This document shows positions 37,082 through 48,800 of a DNA stretch of 64,000 nucleotides, piece after piece (the stretch's first letter is position 1; the number at the start of each line of letters is the position of its first letter). A model generated the notes under the pieces. The model ran no database searches and was not told the origin of the DNA. It was given only the letters and a program-made list of their open reading frames with translations. The stretch is from Ianthella basta (taxonomy: Eukaryota; Porifera; Demospongiae; Verongiida; Ianthellidae): assembly GCA_964019415.1 (NCBI GenBank), contig OZ025890.1, positions 1,892,913 to 1,956,912 of the forward strand, written 5' to 3'. A program made the translations under genes and the position numbers.

Positions 37082-37647
37082 TACGTACTTACCTGCACTG
37101 ACCACTACTTCCTCAAGAGCTTGTACTTTAGCAATCAGCTCAGCCTGTTTCCTTTCATTAGATAGTGCAGCCGCCTTGCAGTCCTCAACCTCTTTGTCTT
37201 TCTGCATCAGCATTTCCTTTAAGTCCTGTGTGAAAGAAATATTTTAGAGATTCAGCACAACTAGTGCATTCAGGAGAAGTCTAATAACATACACATGTTA
37301 CATCAGCACCCTCGCAGAGCTCATTCTTTCTCTCAACATGCAAACACATAGCTAGCCATACACACAAGCACAATTTGCAAACCATATACCTTCTTCTCCC
37401 TAGACAGTTTATGCCTTGTCCCCTTCTCAGCCTCTAGCTTGGACAGCTCCACGCAGAGGCGGTCATTCTCCTTGTAGGCCTCTCCCAGCTGGTCCACTGT
37501 GTGCTCCAACTTCTCCAGGGACGCAACAACCATAGCCAGGAGGTCACCCAAGGACTCTGTGCCATACTGCTCAATCAGTCTCTGGAACTCTTGACCAATC
37601 TTGGTGGCTGCGTCGTATACCTCGCTGATGTCCATGTACATAGCCAT
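34655..37647 (-). CDS. RILP-like coiled-coil protein (RH1/RH2 type)
   Basis: Eight exons, right to left: 37390-37647, 37093-37225, 36807-36916, 36361-36516, 36012-36167, 35674-35820, 35289-35474 and 34655-35014. All phases close, giving about 501 residues. The N-terminus (ISEVYDAATKIGQEFQRLIE, residues 7-26, continuing to about 70) matches the RH1 domain of RILP, RILPL and JIP3/4 proteins, which binds dynein or kinesin adaptors. The middle is coiled coil with a repeated exon pattern, each block ending in (V/I)KQ. Near the C-terminus YRSDLLNVLEEKTKYMTLYL resembles an RH2 motif, the phospho-Rab-binding part in RILPL. The last 20 or so residues may instead be read-through of a donor at about 34738 (GTGTGG), so the true 3' end is uncertain. 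The donor at 36355-36360 is GC rather than GT. Confidence 0.75.
35575..35663. repeat. (CA)n microsatellite in the RILP-like gene
   Basis: CA repeat inside the intron between exons 35289-35474 and 35674-35820, reaching within 10 bp of the latter's donor on the minus strand. Confidence 0.93.
36170..36212. repeat. (CA)n tract serving as acceptor region
   Basis: CA repeat directly against exon 36012-36167. On the coding strand it is (GT)n leading into the acceptor GTGTAG, so the usual pyrimidine tract is replaced by GT repeat. Confidence 0.85.
36955..37086. repeat. (GT)n microsatellite in the RILP-like gene
   Basis: GT repeat with GC interruptions in the first half, in the intron just after the donor of exon 37093-37225. 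Confidence 0.95.
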
Positions 37648-37840
37648 GGTTCTAGTGGGGCACTTAATTCCCTTACAGCCTGACGTATTCCGTAACAGAC
37701 ATCTGCATGCAAATATGGGGCTGATTGCAGAGCCGGTATGCTGGACACGCCCCAAGCAGTGGGTTTACGCCCCTTTCGCCTGCCGTGATACACAAGACAA
37801 CGCCCATTACTCGTCCAAGTGAAGTTGCGTTCCGGTCATC
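37648..37840. promoter_or_regulatory. Probable bidirectional promoter, RILP-like / LHFPL-like
   Basis: 193 bp lie between divergent start codons. The interval must hold both 5' untranslated regions and promoters. No TATA box is obvious. Confidence 0.45.
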
Positions 37841-38979
37841 ATGAGCCAGCCTGGGTCGGCACCAGGGTCCATTCTAGGACTGAGAAGGAGCGATTCTGGC
37901 GGGGTTTCTGCTAGCACCACGCAGCTCGTTGGACCAGCCAAAGGAGAAACCAGCTCCTTAGCGAAAAAGCGCTTCAGACCAGAACCTGTTACCGTTTCTG
38001 GCATTTCCTTTGTATCCACAGCCTGGTTGGTTGTCACCGTCATCCTTGCGGCAGCATGCTGTGCTGCTTTCGCTCTACCAGTGTGGATGAGAGCCGATCG
38101 CGTGGAGGCTCAAAGGGATCCAAGAAGACAGATCAGGCCATCCGACTACGTCTACGACGTGCAGATCGGCATGACCTGGTACAGGGCGAACTACTCGTCT
38201 GACAACGGTCAGAGCTGGATAGCACTAACTTACCACTACTTGCAGTTCAGTGCCGATGAGACGAACGTGTTACCTAGAGATGCTGCTGACATTAGCGTTC
38301 TCCTTGCTGCTTCCTGCGCCTATGGCACTGGATGTGGGCTCCTCATTATCTCATTCTTCATTGGCATGGTGGCATACTGCAAGCCGAGGATTAAAGGAGC
38401 TTCTGTGTTTCTGGCTGCATTCTTTTTTCAACTCATTGCAGGTATGTCACAGGTATACTGCACACCAACCACATTGCAAGTGTTGCTATGTGAACTTAGC
38501 AATCAATTTAACAATGCATGCATGTGATACTGATATCTTCTTGCTGGGCACATATTATGCTATTTTAAATACATATCACTGCTAGTCTGACTAGTCCTAA
38601 AACTGCACAAATGTCAGACTGTGCTACAATCAGTTGTGATGTATTTTTTACTCCTCAACCTACCTGTGTACTACATCGAAGGCATGATAGCTACTCAGAA
38701 AGCATACAGAGATGGTAACTGTCATTTCTTTCTCCTTTATCTTATGCAGCTATACTCCTGGTGGCAGGTGTGCTAATCTTTCCTGTTAGCTTTGGCTCAG
38801 AGTTCTACAAGAGGTTGTGTGGTCAAGAGTTTGCTAACATCTACAACGGTGGTCTCTGCGAAATTGGCTACTCATACATCATTTCCATGCTGTCTACTTC
38901 TCTGGTACTGTACCTGCCCTCCCTGGCCATCTTTTCTATGAACACATCAGATGGGCTCAACGCTTATCTCTGTTGTTAG
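37841..38979 (+). CDS. LHFPL-family tetraspan membrane protein
   Basis: Two exons (37841-38441 and 38750-38979, phase 1) give 276 residues. LHFPL proteins are four-pass membrane proteins, some of which are subunits of mechanotransduction or GABA receptor complexes. Visible segments: a cytosolic N-terminus of about 58 residues, longer than usual; TM1 (STAWLVVTVILAAACCAAFA) followed by LPVWM, resembling the family's early LPYWL-like motif; an extracellular loop; TM2 (ISVLLAASCAYGTGCGLLII); TM3 across the splice site; a second loop with FGSEFYKRLCG and GLCEIGYSY, as in LHFPL loop 2; and TM4. The family call rests on topology and these loop motifs. The paralog type (LHFPL2-like or other) is not resolved. 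HAUS7 starts 114 bp downstream. Confidence 0.75.
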
Positions 38980-39092
38980 CTGTAGAACATATACACTCAA
39001 GCATACACTCGTTTGAACGAACTCATGTAGTGTGTAATCATGTAGGGGTATGAATATCATTGCAACTTGTTTTTGGCGGGAATGGAATCAAA

Positions 39093-41919
39093 ATGGCCGA
39101 TTCGAGCGTGAAAAGGCAAAGGATTGTCGAAATAATTCGGGTTCGTGAAGGTATAGGCATCTGGAACTGCATCATTGCCTCAGTGTTCACAATCTATTGT
39201 TCTAGGCTCTGAACTGTCCATACCTAAAGGATTACTCCGAAGGAGTTATTTTGGACATCTTGTTCACTCCAGGGGATCAGAGACTCCGAGTACTGCAGTG
39301 GCTAGTGACTGTGTAAGCCACGAGTTGAGTGTGTACCACATAGAGATACCGACCCATACACGATTGATCTTTATTGTTGCACTGCTCCTGTTGATATGAC
39401 CAAATGAATTTAGTTTGAAGTTCTTATTAAATGTTGCATGCTGCAGATTTCACCCCAAACTCCACGATATTTTCTCGACGCCGCAAAGACAAGACGGCTT
39501 GGTTGCGAGTGAGTGTGCTGAATGGTGTGTGCCAGCATGCCGTGCATGGCATGTTAGTAACAGTTGTGGTAACACATCACTGTTCAAGTGCCTTTGTGGC
39601 TCCATATGACAGAGTGATTTACAGGTATTGTTCTTTGGCTGACCACACAGAGCTATCTACTGCCTTGTCTTGGCTGGGGTTATGTCAACCCGAAGATCAC
39701 GAGCTCATTAAGGTGCAATATACAGTTGCACTTTCTTACATGTCAACCCCTGTGCATGTCAACCCCTGTGCATGTCAACCCCTGTGCATGTCAACCCCTG
39801 TGCATGTCAACCCCTGTGCATGTCAACCCCTGTACATGTCAACCCCTGTGCATGTCAACCCCTGTACCTGTCAACCCCTGTACCTGTCAACCCCTGTACC
39901 TGTCAACCCCTGTACATGTCAACCCCTGTACATGTCAACCCCTGTACCTGTCAACCCCTGTACATGTCAACCCCAGTACCTGTCAACCCCTGTACCTGTC
40001 ACCCACCTGTCACCTGTCAACCCCTGTACCTGTCACCCACCTGTCACCTGTCAACCCACCTGTCACCTGTGCCTGTATCCAACCTGTACACAGGGCACTA
40101 CTAACCCAGAGAGACAACTTGGCTTCCTGGTGACCTTCCTTGAGCTTGTCCTCATAGCCTACAACCTAGAAGATCCATTCACAGATGACAGCAGGTACAC
40201 ATCAAGACACTGGGCATCAAATGTGCTGCTTCCACATGCGCGTGTACGGGTAGTGTATTGGCTTTAACATTTCAGTTGTTATTACATATGAACTACCTTT
40301 GTAACATGAAATGGTTAATGCTTGGCGACTGTAATGTTGTACACGTTGCTGTGTAATAGTAGTAATTGTGTATGCAATGTTTTGTTCATGTTTCATATCT
40401 TTTACAGGATCTTCACGGAAACTGAGAAGTCCTGTCACTATATTGATGCACTGTGCTCCAGAGAGGATCTGAAAGAGCTCCTTCCTGAGCAATGCACCCT
40501 GTTTCCACCAGATGTGATGAAGGTGTGTGAGCCGCCACAAGGAAAGAGAAATGCGAGTTTCAACACCAGCGCCAAGCAGACAAGGTGTGGACAGTGTGTA
40601 AATGTGCCGTTGTGTGTGTGAAGCTGCAAGTGGTGGGGTGATCATAGTGTAGTGTTGCCTGGGAATGCATGCGTGCGAGAAAGCTCTGTTATGAGTGTTT
40701 GTATTTGAAGATGTACGTAAGTCTCCCTGGGTTGACCTGTGGTTGTGACACTTTTGTTCATTCCTCTCCCTTGTTTTAGCTCACAGGCCTTCTCTCTGCC
40801 TGGGCTAATCAAGCACTCTGAAGAGCTGGCAAAGGATCTTGAGCTTGAGAAGGCCAAATTATCAAAACTTGTAGATTTAGTGAGTAATGCAAACTGGAAT
40901 GCTGCAGAATTGTTGCATAATACATGGGACCAGTTGCCTTTAAGTAGTTTAATATGTAGGGAGATTTGCCGGAGAGCTCAATTTGGGAGTACTTGCATAC
41001 GTATACAGCATACTGTGTAGTCTTTACTTGTTGCCGCCATGTAGGCCCTTGGCATGCCTTCCTCTTGTGTACTGTTGCAGCAACCGACAAGTGGTGATGA
41101 CTATGAGGCAATGCGGCCACAGTGCAAGTCACTGGCTGTCAATCTCTCCACCGTCAGCCAGCTAGTGGGCAGTTTCAGACACACCTATCAGGAGGAGATG
41201 CACCCGTGGACCACCAAGGACACACCCGTATTCTCTGGTATGTGTGTATGCAGAAATAGTGAAAGGGGAAGGTGGGGATGAGGAGAGAGTGATTCAGATG
41301 AATGGCAGTGAAGGAGGGAAATAATGAGAGGGTGGAGTGAAGGTAACAGTGGAGGATGAGCTTTGAGAGATAAAAGGAACATTTTGTACTCTACTGATAA
41401 TTCAGTGTACCCTTGTTGCTTAATTGTAGATCTCGGTCCAGCTTTCAAACAGATACACAGCTATGTGGACGATCTGGCTCAGGTCTGCTCTGTTCTGCAT
41501 TTCATGACACACTCACACACACAGCACACTGATGGGTATCTGTGTGCTCTTTGCTATGTAGCACTTGGCTGCCATGAACCAAACACGAGCAACTCTGAAG
41601 GAGTTGGAATCATTACAGCCGGCACAGATGGCAGACAAGATCAGAGAAGGTGTGACTGTGCAGTTATATAATTATATTTTAGCCTCACTTGTATCTATTC
41701 ACAGCACACAACTGGCACAATGGTATATGTTTAGCTTGTGTTTGTTGTTGAGTGCTTCTAGTGTATAGTGTGTTGTTCATGTTGCTCATAGCTTGCGTGT
41801 TGGGTAATGGCTGTTACTACTGTTGTCATTTCATTCTCACTCCTTCATCAGACTCAAAGTTATCTGAAATTCTGAGTGTTCTGGATAACTTCCTGGACGT
41901 TACATGCACTACTTCATAG
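39093..41919 (+). CDS. HAUS7: HAUS augmin-like complex subunit 7
   Basis: Augmin recruits gamma-tubulin to existing spindle microtubules; HAUS7 is one of its eight subunits. Eleven exons close in frame to 350 residues (human about 368): 39093-39140, 39206-39312, 39447-39512, 39625-39712, 40094-40194, 40408-40584, 40780-40879, 41081-41237, 41430-41482, 41562-41649 and 41852-41919. Recognisable blocks run colinear with human HAUS7: ALNCPYLKD...RVLQWLVT near the N-terminus, FHPKLHDIFS, LGLCQPEDHELIK, RQLGFLVTFLELVL, FTETEKSCHYIDALCSRED, a coiled-coil HSEELAKDLELEKAKLSKL, and a C-terminal helical part. The exon 1 donor (GTTCGT) and exon 3 donor (GTGTGC) were chosen because only they keep phase. 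The intron at 39713-40093 is almost entirely a minisatellite. Confidence 0.82.
39738..40078. repeat. 16-bp minisatellite filling a HAUS7 intron
   Basis: The unit CATGTCAACCCCTGTG and its variants (CCTGTCAACCCCTGTA, later CACCTGTCACCTGTC) is repeated about 20 times. Because 16 is not a multiple of 3, all three frames stay open and read the same Pro/Cys repeat. The long frames across it are artefacts of the repeat. Confidence 0.95.
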
Positions 41920-42852
41920 TGGACCTTAGCCACGGTTGCTGTATCTTTTGATTTTCAATGATTTTTAGAACATTTTAAATGATTTTAATCACTGTCATTG
42001 TTGTGGTAATGAGTAATTGCAATTGACTGTAATTAATTACACTTTTTCAAAGATTACCCTATTGTTCAAACCTAGCTCGTCAAGTATTCTCCATATCAGC
42101 TTGGAGCACCAAACAAATTCACTGGGGAATATGGCACCCCCCAGGGATTTAGGCATCTCCCGGGAACTTAATCACCCCAGGGATTTAGGCATCCCCTGGA
42201 AACATGGGGCCAATGGCACTAAATCCCTGCAACCCCATGTGGTCACATGACATTGTGGATTTAATAGGCTACATTGGGTAGAGACAGTGAAACCACTGTT
42301 CACCCAATCCCATGTGGTCACATGACATTGTGGGGGCGGGGTCAAATTGTCCACAGGCACTGGTGGGATTGGTGTCAATGAGAGAGCAGTTTGTCCATCT
42401 GTAGCTCCTTGCCATGAGGATAGCATTTCCAAGCAGATAAGGAGTGCAAGAATACGTCTTGACAAGGTGGGCCGGGGTTGAGGATGACTGGAGTTGGAGG
42501 AGTTCCAAAGTTGCAACTACACAAGAACATAAGAGTGCCACTAAGCCACTTCAGCAACAGCGCTACTGTTGCTGTGGCAGTTGATCAGTAAGCACTACAC
42601 CAGTCACTTTCTGTAGCTCAGCTTGTTTACATCTTTAATTCATTATACATGCTTCGCAGTTGTCTAAACCCGCTCCTTGGCGGTGACAATATATGCTACA
42701 GCTGTAGGTTCTCCACATCAGACAGGTCTTGAAGAAATGCAATGGTGCCGGAGCCCCTTGCAAAAGCTTGATTTAGGAGCGCTTCGGACTGCACGAAGCT
42801 GTACGTAGTTGCGCAATTAGTGGGGAAACCCCCTTTCGTATGTGCCCGCGCC
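41920..42852. other. Interval between HAUS7 and the CCDC62-like gene
   Basis: Holds the short repeats at 42130-42340 and a CpG-richer promoter-like part at about 42650-42850. An open segment at about 42358-42470 is bounded by AG and GTGGGC and reads ERAVCPSVAPCHEDSISKQI. It could be an unplaced exon, but no phase partner was found. Confidence 0.5.
42130..42340. repeat. Two short duplicated blocks
   Basis: CCCAGGGATTTAGGCATC occurs at about 42140 and 42177. CCCATGTGGTCACATGACAT plus TGTGG occurs at about 42234 and 42310. They lie between HAUS7 and the CCDC62-like gene. Confidence 0.85.
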
Positions 42853-45800
42853 ATGGTGAGCTCAGACAGATCCAGATGCCTGTATGAAAGTTGTTCACAG
42901 CGCTACAGCGATTGATACTACCCTCCCTCTCTTTAACTGCATGAATCCTACCAGGAGCACTCCTTTCCTCTTCCTGGATCTCTCCCCAGAGCTGCCTTCA
43001 CCACCAATCCGAACCCCAGCAGTGTGAATGCAGAGTACGGCACACAGCTACTCCCTTCACATGAATCCATCACGCGCCAGAGTTCCACAAGCCTTTTAGA
43101 CCCTTCCTGTTTCAGCAGTGGGAAAGTAATGCTACACGGTGCCCAGTCAGTGAGCAGTGTTTCTGCTTCTGCTGTCAATGCAAGACCTCGACAGCTTGTA
43201 TCAACTTCTGCACAAGCTCTGGACAGCAGCAGTAGCTTGGCTCCTTTGAACACTGTACCTGGAAGTGAATCTATAATGAAGAAGCAGCAGAGGGAATTGG
43301 AGCTCTTAGTGAAAGAGCTTAAAGATAGAGATCGGTAAGGGTGCAATGTACTGTGTAAGCGAGTGAAGCACTTTGGTGTATGTGTTAGCTAAGTGTCTTG
43401 TGGAGCAAGCTGTCGTGGTATGCTAGATGCGGTGCTTTAGCTGTATGTTTGACACACAGCAATGTTAAGGGGGTAGCTGTGTGCTGTGCATTCTCTACAT
43501 TCACACTGCTGGCCTATGATCCACACATGCTGTGATATTGCTGTTAACCATCTTCTGATTAACGTTGAAGGACCTATGTTCTCTATGCTACTCTTGTAGG
43601 GAGCTGAATGATATGGTGAGAATGCACCAGCACCATTTGGGCTCATGGGCAGAAGACAAGAGAAAGGTGCCTACTATGGAATTGTACATAATTATACACC
43701 ACAAATAGAACAAGACTTGCATGAGAGCTAGATATGGTATACATTTAGATTAACATTACAGTGCACTGTTTCGGTATGGCTACATACGTAGGTGGCAGCG
43801 TTAGAACAGAGGTGTGTGGAACTCCAAGGTGTGTGAATATACCAATCTATTAGATTAGGCTGGTACTGTTTGATTATTTTCTCCTTTGTGCACTTTGATT
43901 TAGACTTGATGAGTACCAAGGATAGTCAGCTTCTAGCAGTCAAGGCCAGGTGTGCAGGCATGCATACAACTTGCAACTCTAGATGGACAAGTACATATTT
44001 GTGTCATGTGCATAGACTGATATCACATTATTTCTTCTGTCAAAGTCTATCGGAAGTGAAAAGTAAAGAGCACAATAAGAGTTCAGAGTTGAAAGGACTG
44101 AAGGTGTGTTTGTATATGATGTGAGCTACACCTTGTGGTACCTGCCTGACCACACTGTACTCCTTCTCCTCGTATCTCTGTGGTATGCCCAAAGAGGCAA
44201 CATGAATTGGATGGAGCCAGACTGCACAAGCTAGAGCTACAGCTCGGTAATGCAGAGGTGAGCTTTACTGAACACTAATTGATGGAGTGGTCGTTCGTCT
44301 GCACTTGCTACGTCTAGAAACAAACTACGCTGTACACTCTGTAATACTATAGTTTGTGCATACAGGGCAGTGGTGTTCATGCAGTATGTACTGCATGTAC
44401 ATAGGTCTGCAGTACCTGTTTTAGCACTGTAAACTACAAGCCTACCTTTTACCAATGGTGTCTACATGTGCGTAGGCTAAGCTTGCCCGGACACAGCAGC
44501 AAGAGAGCTCACTTCGTTCACTGTTGGAAGGGAAGGAGCGTGAACTGCAGGCACTGTCTAGGAAGTTGGAGGAAGTGCAGCACCTTTTGGACACTAAAAT
44601 ACATGTGAGAACCTTACTTACTGTGTATACGTCGTATGTGGGATTATGACACTTGCATAATTTGTACAATGTCAATGTTGTTTTGGGCAACGTCAGAGAG
44701 AAATTCAATATTACACATTTTGCTTATCTCTGTTGGTGGGCCAACACAGGAAATTAAATCAGACGAGGCAGTGCTAAGAGAGCAGGTGACTGGCTTGACA
44801 GAGCAGAATGACAAGCATCAAAAAAGTGCAGAATCACTTCAAGGTCACTGAGAATTTGAATAACTCATAATTTCATTGTCTGGAGCTGTGTTGATGTTCA
44901 TGTCTTTCTTATTTGTTTGTACAATGCAGGCCAACTCTTTGAATCTCATCAGCGAAATGAGCAACTTGAACTTGACTTAGCAAGAGCGAGAGATGAAGCA
45001 AATATGCTGAGAAAGCATCTGGAGGTGGCATGTGGGTGACTTTTAGTACACACACACGCACGCACACACACACATACACACGCACACGCACGCGCGCATG
45101 CACACACACACACACAGACACACATACACACATGCATGCGCGCACATGGCCCACAAAAGGAGAATGCATTCACAGATCCCATACCCACACAAGTTGCTAT
45201 TCACATGCAGTACCTGTAGACAAATACATCTATCTCTCTTCAATACCAAGATCCTGATACGTACGTATGCCAGCCCAGGTTCTTTTAACCAGTCTTCGTC
45301 TACTTGCTCCAGATAATTCATCTTCTTACGTATGTTCCTCTCTATAATGTGAACTGTTTTCTTCTTGCTCCAGATGACAGTGAGAAACGAAAGGAGCAGC
45401 TGTTAGCTCTGCAGAAGTCCAAACTTGAGAGATATGAAGTAGAACTCACCAGCACAAGGAAGGTGAACATTACAACTGTACTAACACGAGGTGCTGTCAC
45501 ATCCAGCTATGTACTCTATGCATTTGTGACTCACTCACACTGTGTGTAGGTGTGTGCTCAACAACAGAAAGAGTTGACTGCAGTGACCACCTTACATGGA
45601 GGAAGCCAGAGGTATTGTCCAGCTGTACCTGCAAACATGCGCATGTATGCACGAACACACATACACACACACCATACATATGCACGTGCAAATGCATACA
45701 CACCTACACTATCCCTGTCCTGTCCTGTGTTATGGCTGCCGTAATCGGCCACGCCACCCCAAAATTGGGGCAAAGCTGAGAACTTCCTCATGTCTGGTCC

Positions 45801-48800
45801 TGGGGTTGGCAAACATGTACTGTGAAGCCACCTCGGCTCAGGAACCACCTGTCACATGTGTCGCAGTGTACTGCTCCTTTCTGCTCGCTAATGGGCTTCA
45901 TCCTCTCCTTGGTACACTTGTGCCTCTTCTTATCTCCTTCTCTGCGGAAGGTCCTCTGGCACGTGTCACACGTGACGGGGTGGCCCTCTGGTGCTGCTTG
46001 ATGCATTACATAGGAGGTGCGTGCAAGTTCCAGTCCAGTGTTGCAAATAGCTTTCCAGTCACTTCTAGACGTCGTAGCTGCCTTGTACCATTCTTTCTCG
46101 GTCACACCGATAGCTTTTAGGTCATCATTAATCACGTCTCTCCATCTCTTCTTTGGGCCGCATCTCGGTCGTGGTTGGCAGAGCCATCCAAAGAAAGCTT
46201 CTTTGGTACTCTGCTGTCTGGCATGCGAGCCAGGTGACCTAGCCACTGGAGCCGTCGTTTTGCAATCTTCATTGTGATAGTCTCCATGTCTCCCCATTTT
46301 TGGCGCAGTTGATCTGAGGTGATGCAACTGGTCCATTGCACGTGACTACTGACTCCTAGTACTATTCTGATACATCTGTGGTGGAATACATCTAACTTCC
46401 TGGAGTGCCTCTTGAGTAGTGTCCAACATTCAGAGCCGTATAGAAGGACAGACAGCACGCAGGCTTGGTACACTTTCCTCTTGGTGACAAGGCTCAAGTC
46501 TCGATCTAAGAAGACTGATTTTCTCAGTGCACCAAATGCTGAGGATGCCTGTGTGATCCGTCTATCCACATCTGCGTCTATCTTCCCTGAGGCAGCCACC
46601 ACTGAACCAAGGTAGGGAAACTGTTCAACTGATTCGATGTTACCACCTTGCATGGGTAGGGGTTCCTCATCACTGGTGGTTGCTTCTCGGCCGACCACCA
46701 TATGCTTGGTCTTGTTGATGTTGACAGTCAAACCAAATTTCCTGCTGGTCTCCTGGTATGCAATGGCAGCAGCCTCAGCACCACTTCTACTAGATGCTAG
46801 CAGGGCCCCGTCATCAGCAAATAGACACTCTGAGATCTTCTGTTCACTTGCGTTCTTAGTGTATCTGCGAAAGAGTTTCTCGTCCATCTTGAATCTCAGT
46901 GTAATCCCAACTCCTTCATTTCCAGCCACTCTGTCCTGCCATCGCTCAATGGCTAAGGTGGTGTAAAGGTTAAAGAGGACTGGGGCCATGCAGCAGCCTT
47001 GCCTCAATCCATTCTCAACCCTGATGTCCTCCAAGAGCTCACCGTCCATACGGATCTTGGCCTTCATGTTGGAGTGGAAAGCTTCTATAAGGTTCACTGC
47101 CTTCTCTGGGACCCCAAGCTTCTTCAAAGCTAGCCACATGCCTTTCCTGGGCACAGAATCATAAGCCTTTTTGAGGTCGACAAAGGTGAAGAAAGACTTA
47201 GATTTGTGCTCCCAGGATTTCTCCACTAGTTGGCGGATCACAAAAATCATGTCTGTGCAGCTCCTTTCCTTGCGAAAGCCGCATTGCGACTCAGGTAACT
47301 CTTGCTCAGCCAGTGTTTGTAGTCGTTCTTGCAGGATAGTAGCTACTGCTTTACCAACAACATCAAGTAGCGCAATCCCCCTCCAATTGTCACAGCTGCG
47401 GAGATCGCCTTTCTTGGGGATGGGGATTAAAATTGCATCTACCCAATCTTGAGGTACTCGCTGCTCATTCCAGATGCTTGTAACTAGCTCAAGAAGGTGG
47501 TTGAAAAACCCAGCATTGCAACAAGCAGCCTTCAGCATTTCAGGGAGGATCTCAGATTGACCTGCTGCTTTGCCATTACGCAGTTTGGTGACTGCCCTCT
47601 CCAATTCATCAGCAGAGGGTGGATGTGCCATTTCAGGATGGGGGGGTTGTTGTCTTGCTCTGCTCAGTTCACTCTCATCAATCTGGCTCACAATGTTAAG
47701 GAGGTTGGTGAAGTGCCTCCGCCACCGATCGTGTTGCTGTTGGGGAGTACTGCAGGTGCGTCCTTCCTCGTCCCTCACATTTGCAGTCCTCATGGGTACT
47801 AGGCCCCTCTTCCCTCGTTGGATCTCTCGGATGCACTTCCACACCACCTTTCCACCATTTATTCCTCCCTGTGCTTCTGTTGCCTTACGTGAGAACCAGT
47901 TGTTTTTTGCTTCTCTGATGGCTTTTTGGGCTTCCTTGCGGGCTTTCTTAAACTTCTCTTTGTCTGATGCATTGCCAGTGCTGAGCCACTTGTTGTATGC
48001 TGTGTTGCGCTTCTGGAGCAATGGACGTATGGCCGGTGCACCTTCCCTAAACCAGTCTGTTTGTCTTCTCTTCTCTCTGCCAATGGTTGCTTCAGCTGCC
48101 TCACAAAGAGCTGACTTCATAGAGGTCCACTTCTGCTCAATGGAGTCTGTCTCCTTCCAGAGCACATTCAGCTTCTCGCCAACCATCTCTTGAAAGTGCT
48201 CTTTGGCTGCCGTCTTCCCACATCTGTCTGCTGCTTGCTCCTTCAGCTTGGAGATGTCAAACTTTTTGTGTGGTCTGTTAGCACTGGGTCTGTATCGTCG
48301 TCTTCCTGGTTCAACTCGCAACTTCACCCGTAACATTTGATGGTCAGTGTTACATTGAGCTCCGCGCATTACTGACACATCCAGGCACTTCCTGCGCTGT
48401 GACTGCTTCATGATTGCATAGTCAATGCAGTGCCACTTCTTTGACCCTGGATGTTGCCAAGTAGCCTTATGGATTCCCTTTTTCTGAAACCAGGTGTTAC
48501 AAACTGATGCCTCATTGATAGAGAGGAAGGATAGTAATTCCTTTCCTGCTTCATTCAGTTCACCATGTCCGTAAGGTCCCAGAACTTCGTACAAATCATC
48601 ATCATCATCGCTGTTAACATCGTCTCCTCTTTCACTGCTTCGGGATCCCACTCTTGCATTGAAGTCTCCTAAGATGACGGTATTTCTGATAGTGCTTGCT
48701 GTAGGTTGCTGTAGAAAGTGTCCTTTGCCTCACGACTAGATGCATATGTGGGGGCATAGCAGGAGAGAACATGGAGCCAGCTGTTTTGGTGTATGCCCAT

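Noticed and set aside
39431..40267. 278-codon plus-strand frame with Pro/Cys repeats
   Set aside because: It runs through a splice donor and a 16-bp minisatellite. HAUS7 exons in other phases explain the conserved parts.
42358..42470. Possible exon with CHEDSISKQIRSARIRLDK
   Set aside because: Bounded by AG and GT, but it fits neither HAUS7 (which ends at 41919) nor the CCDC62-like gene by phase or homology.
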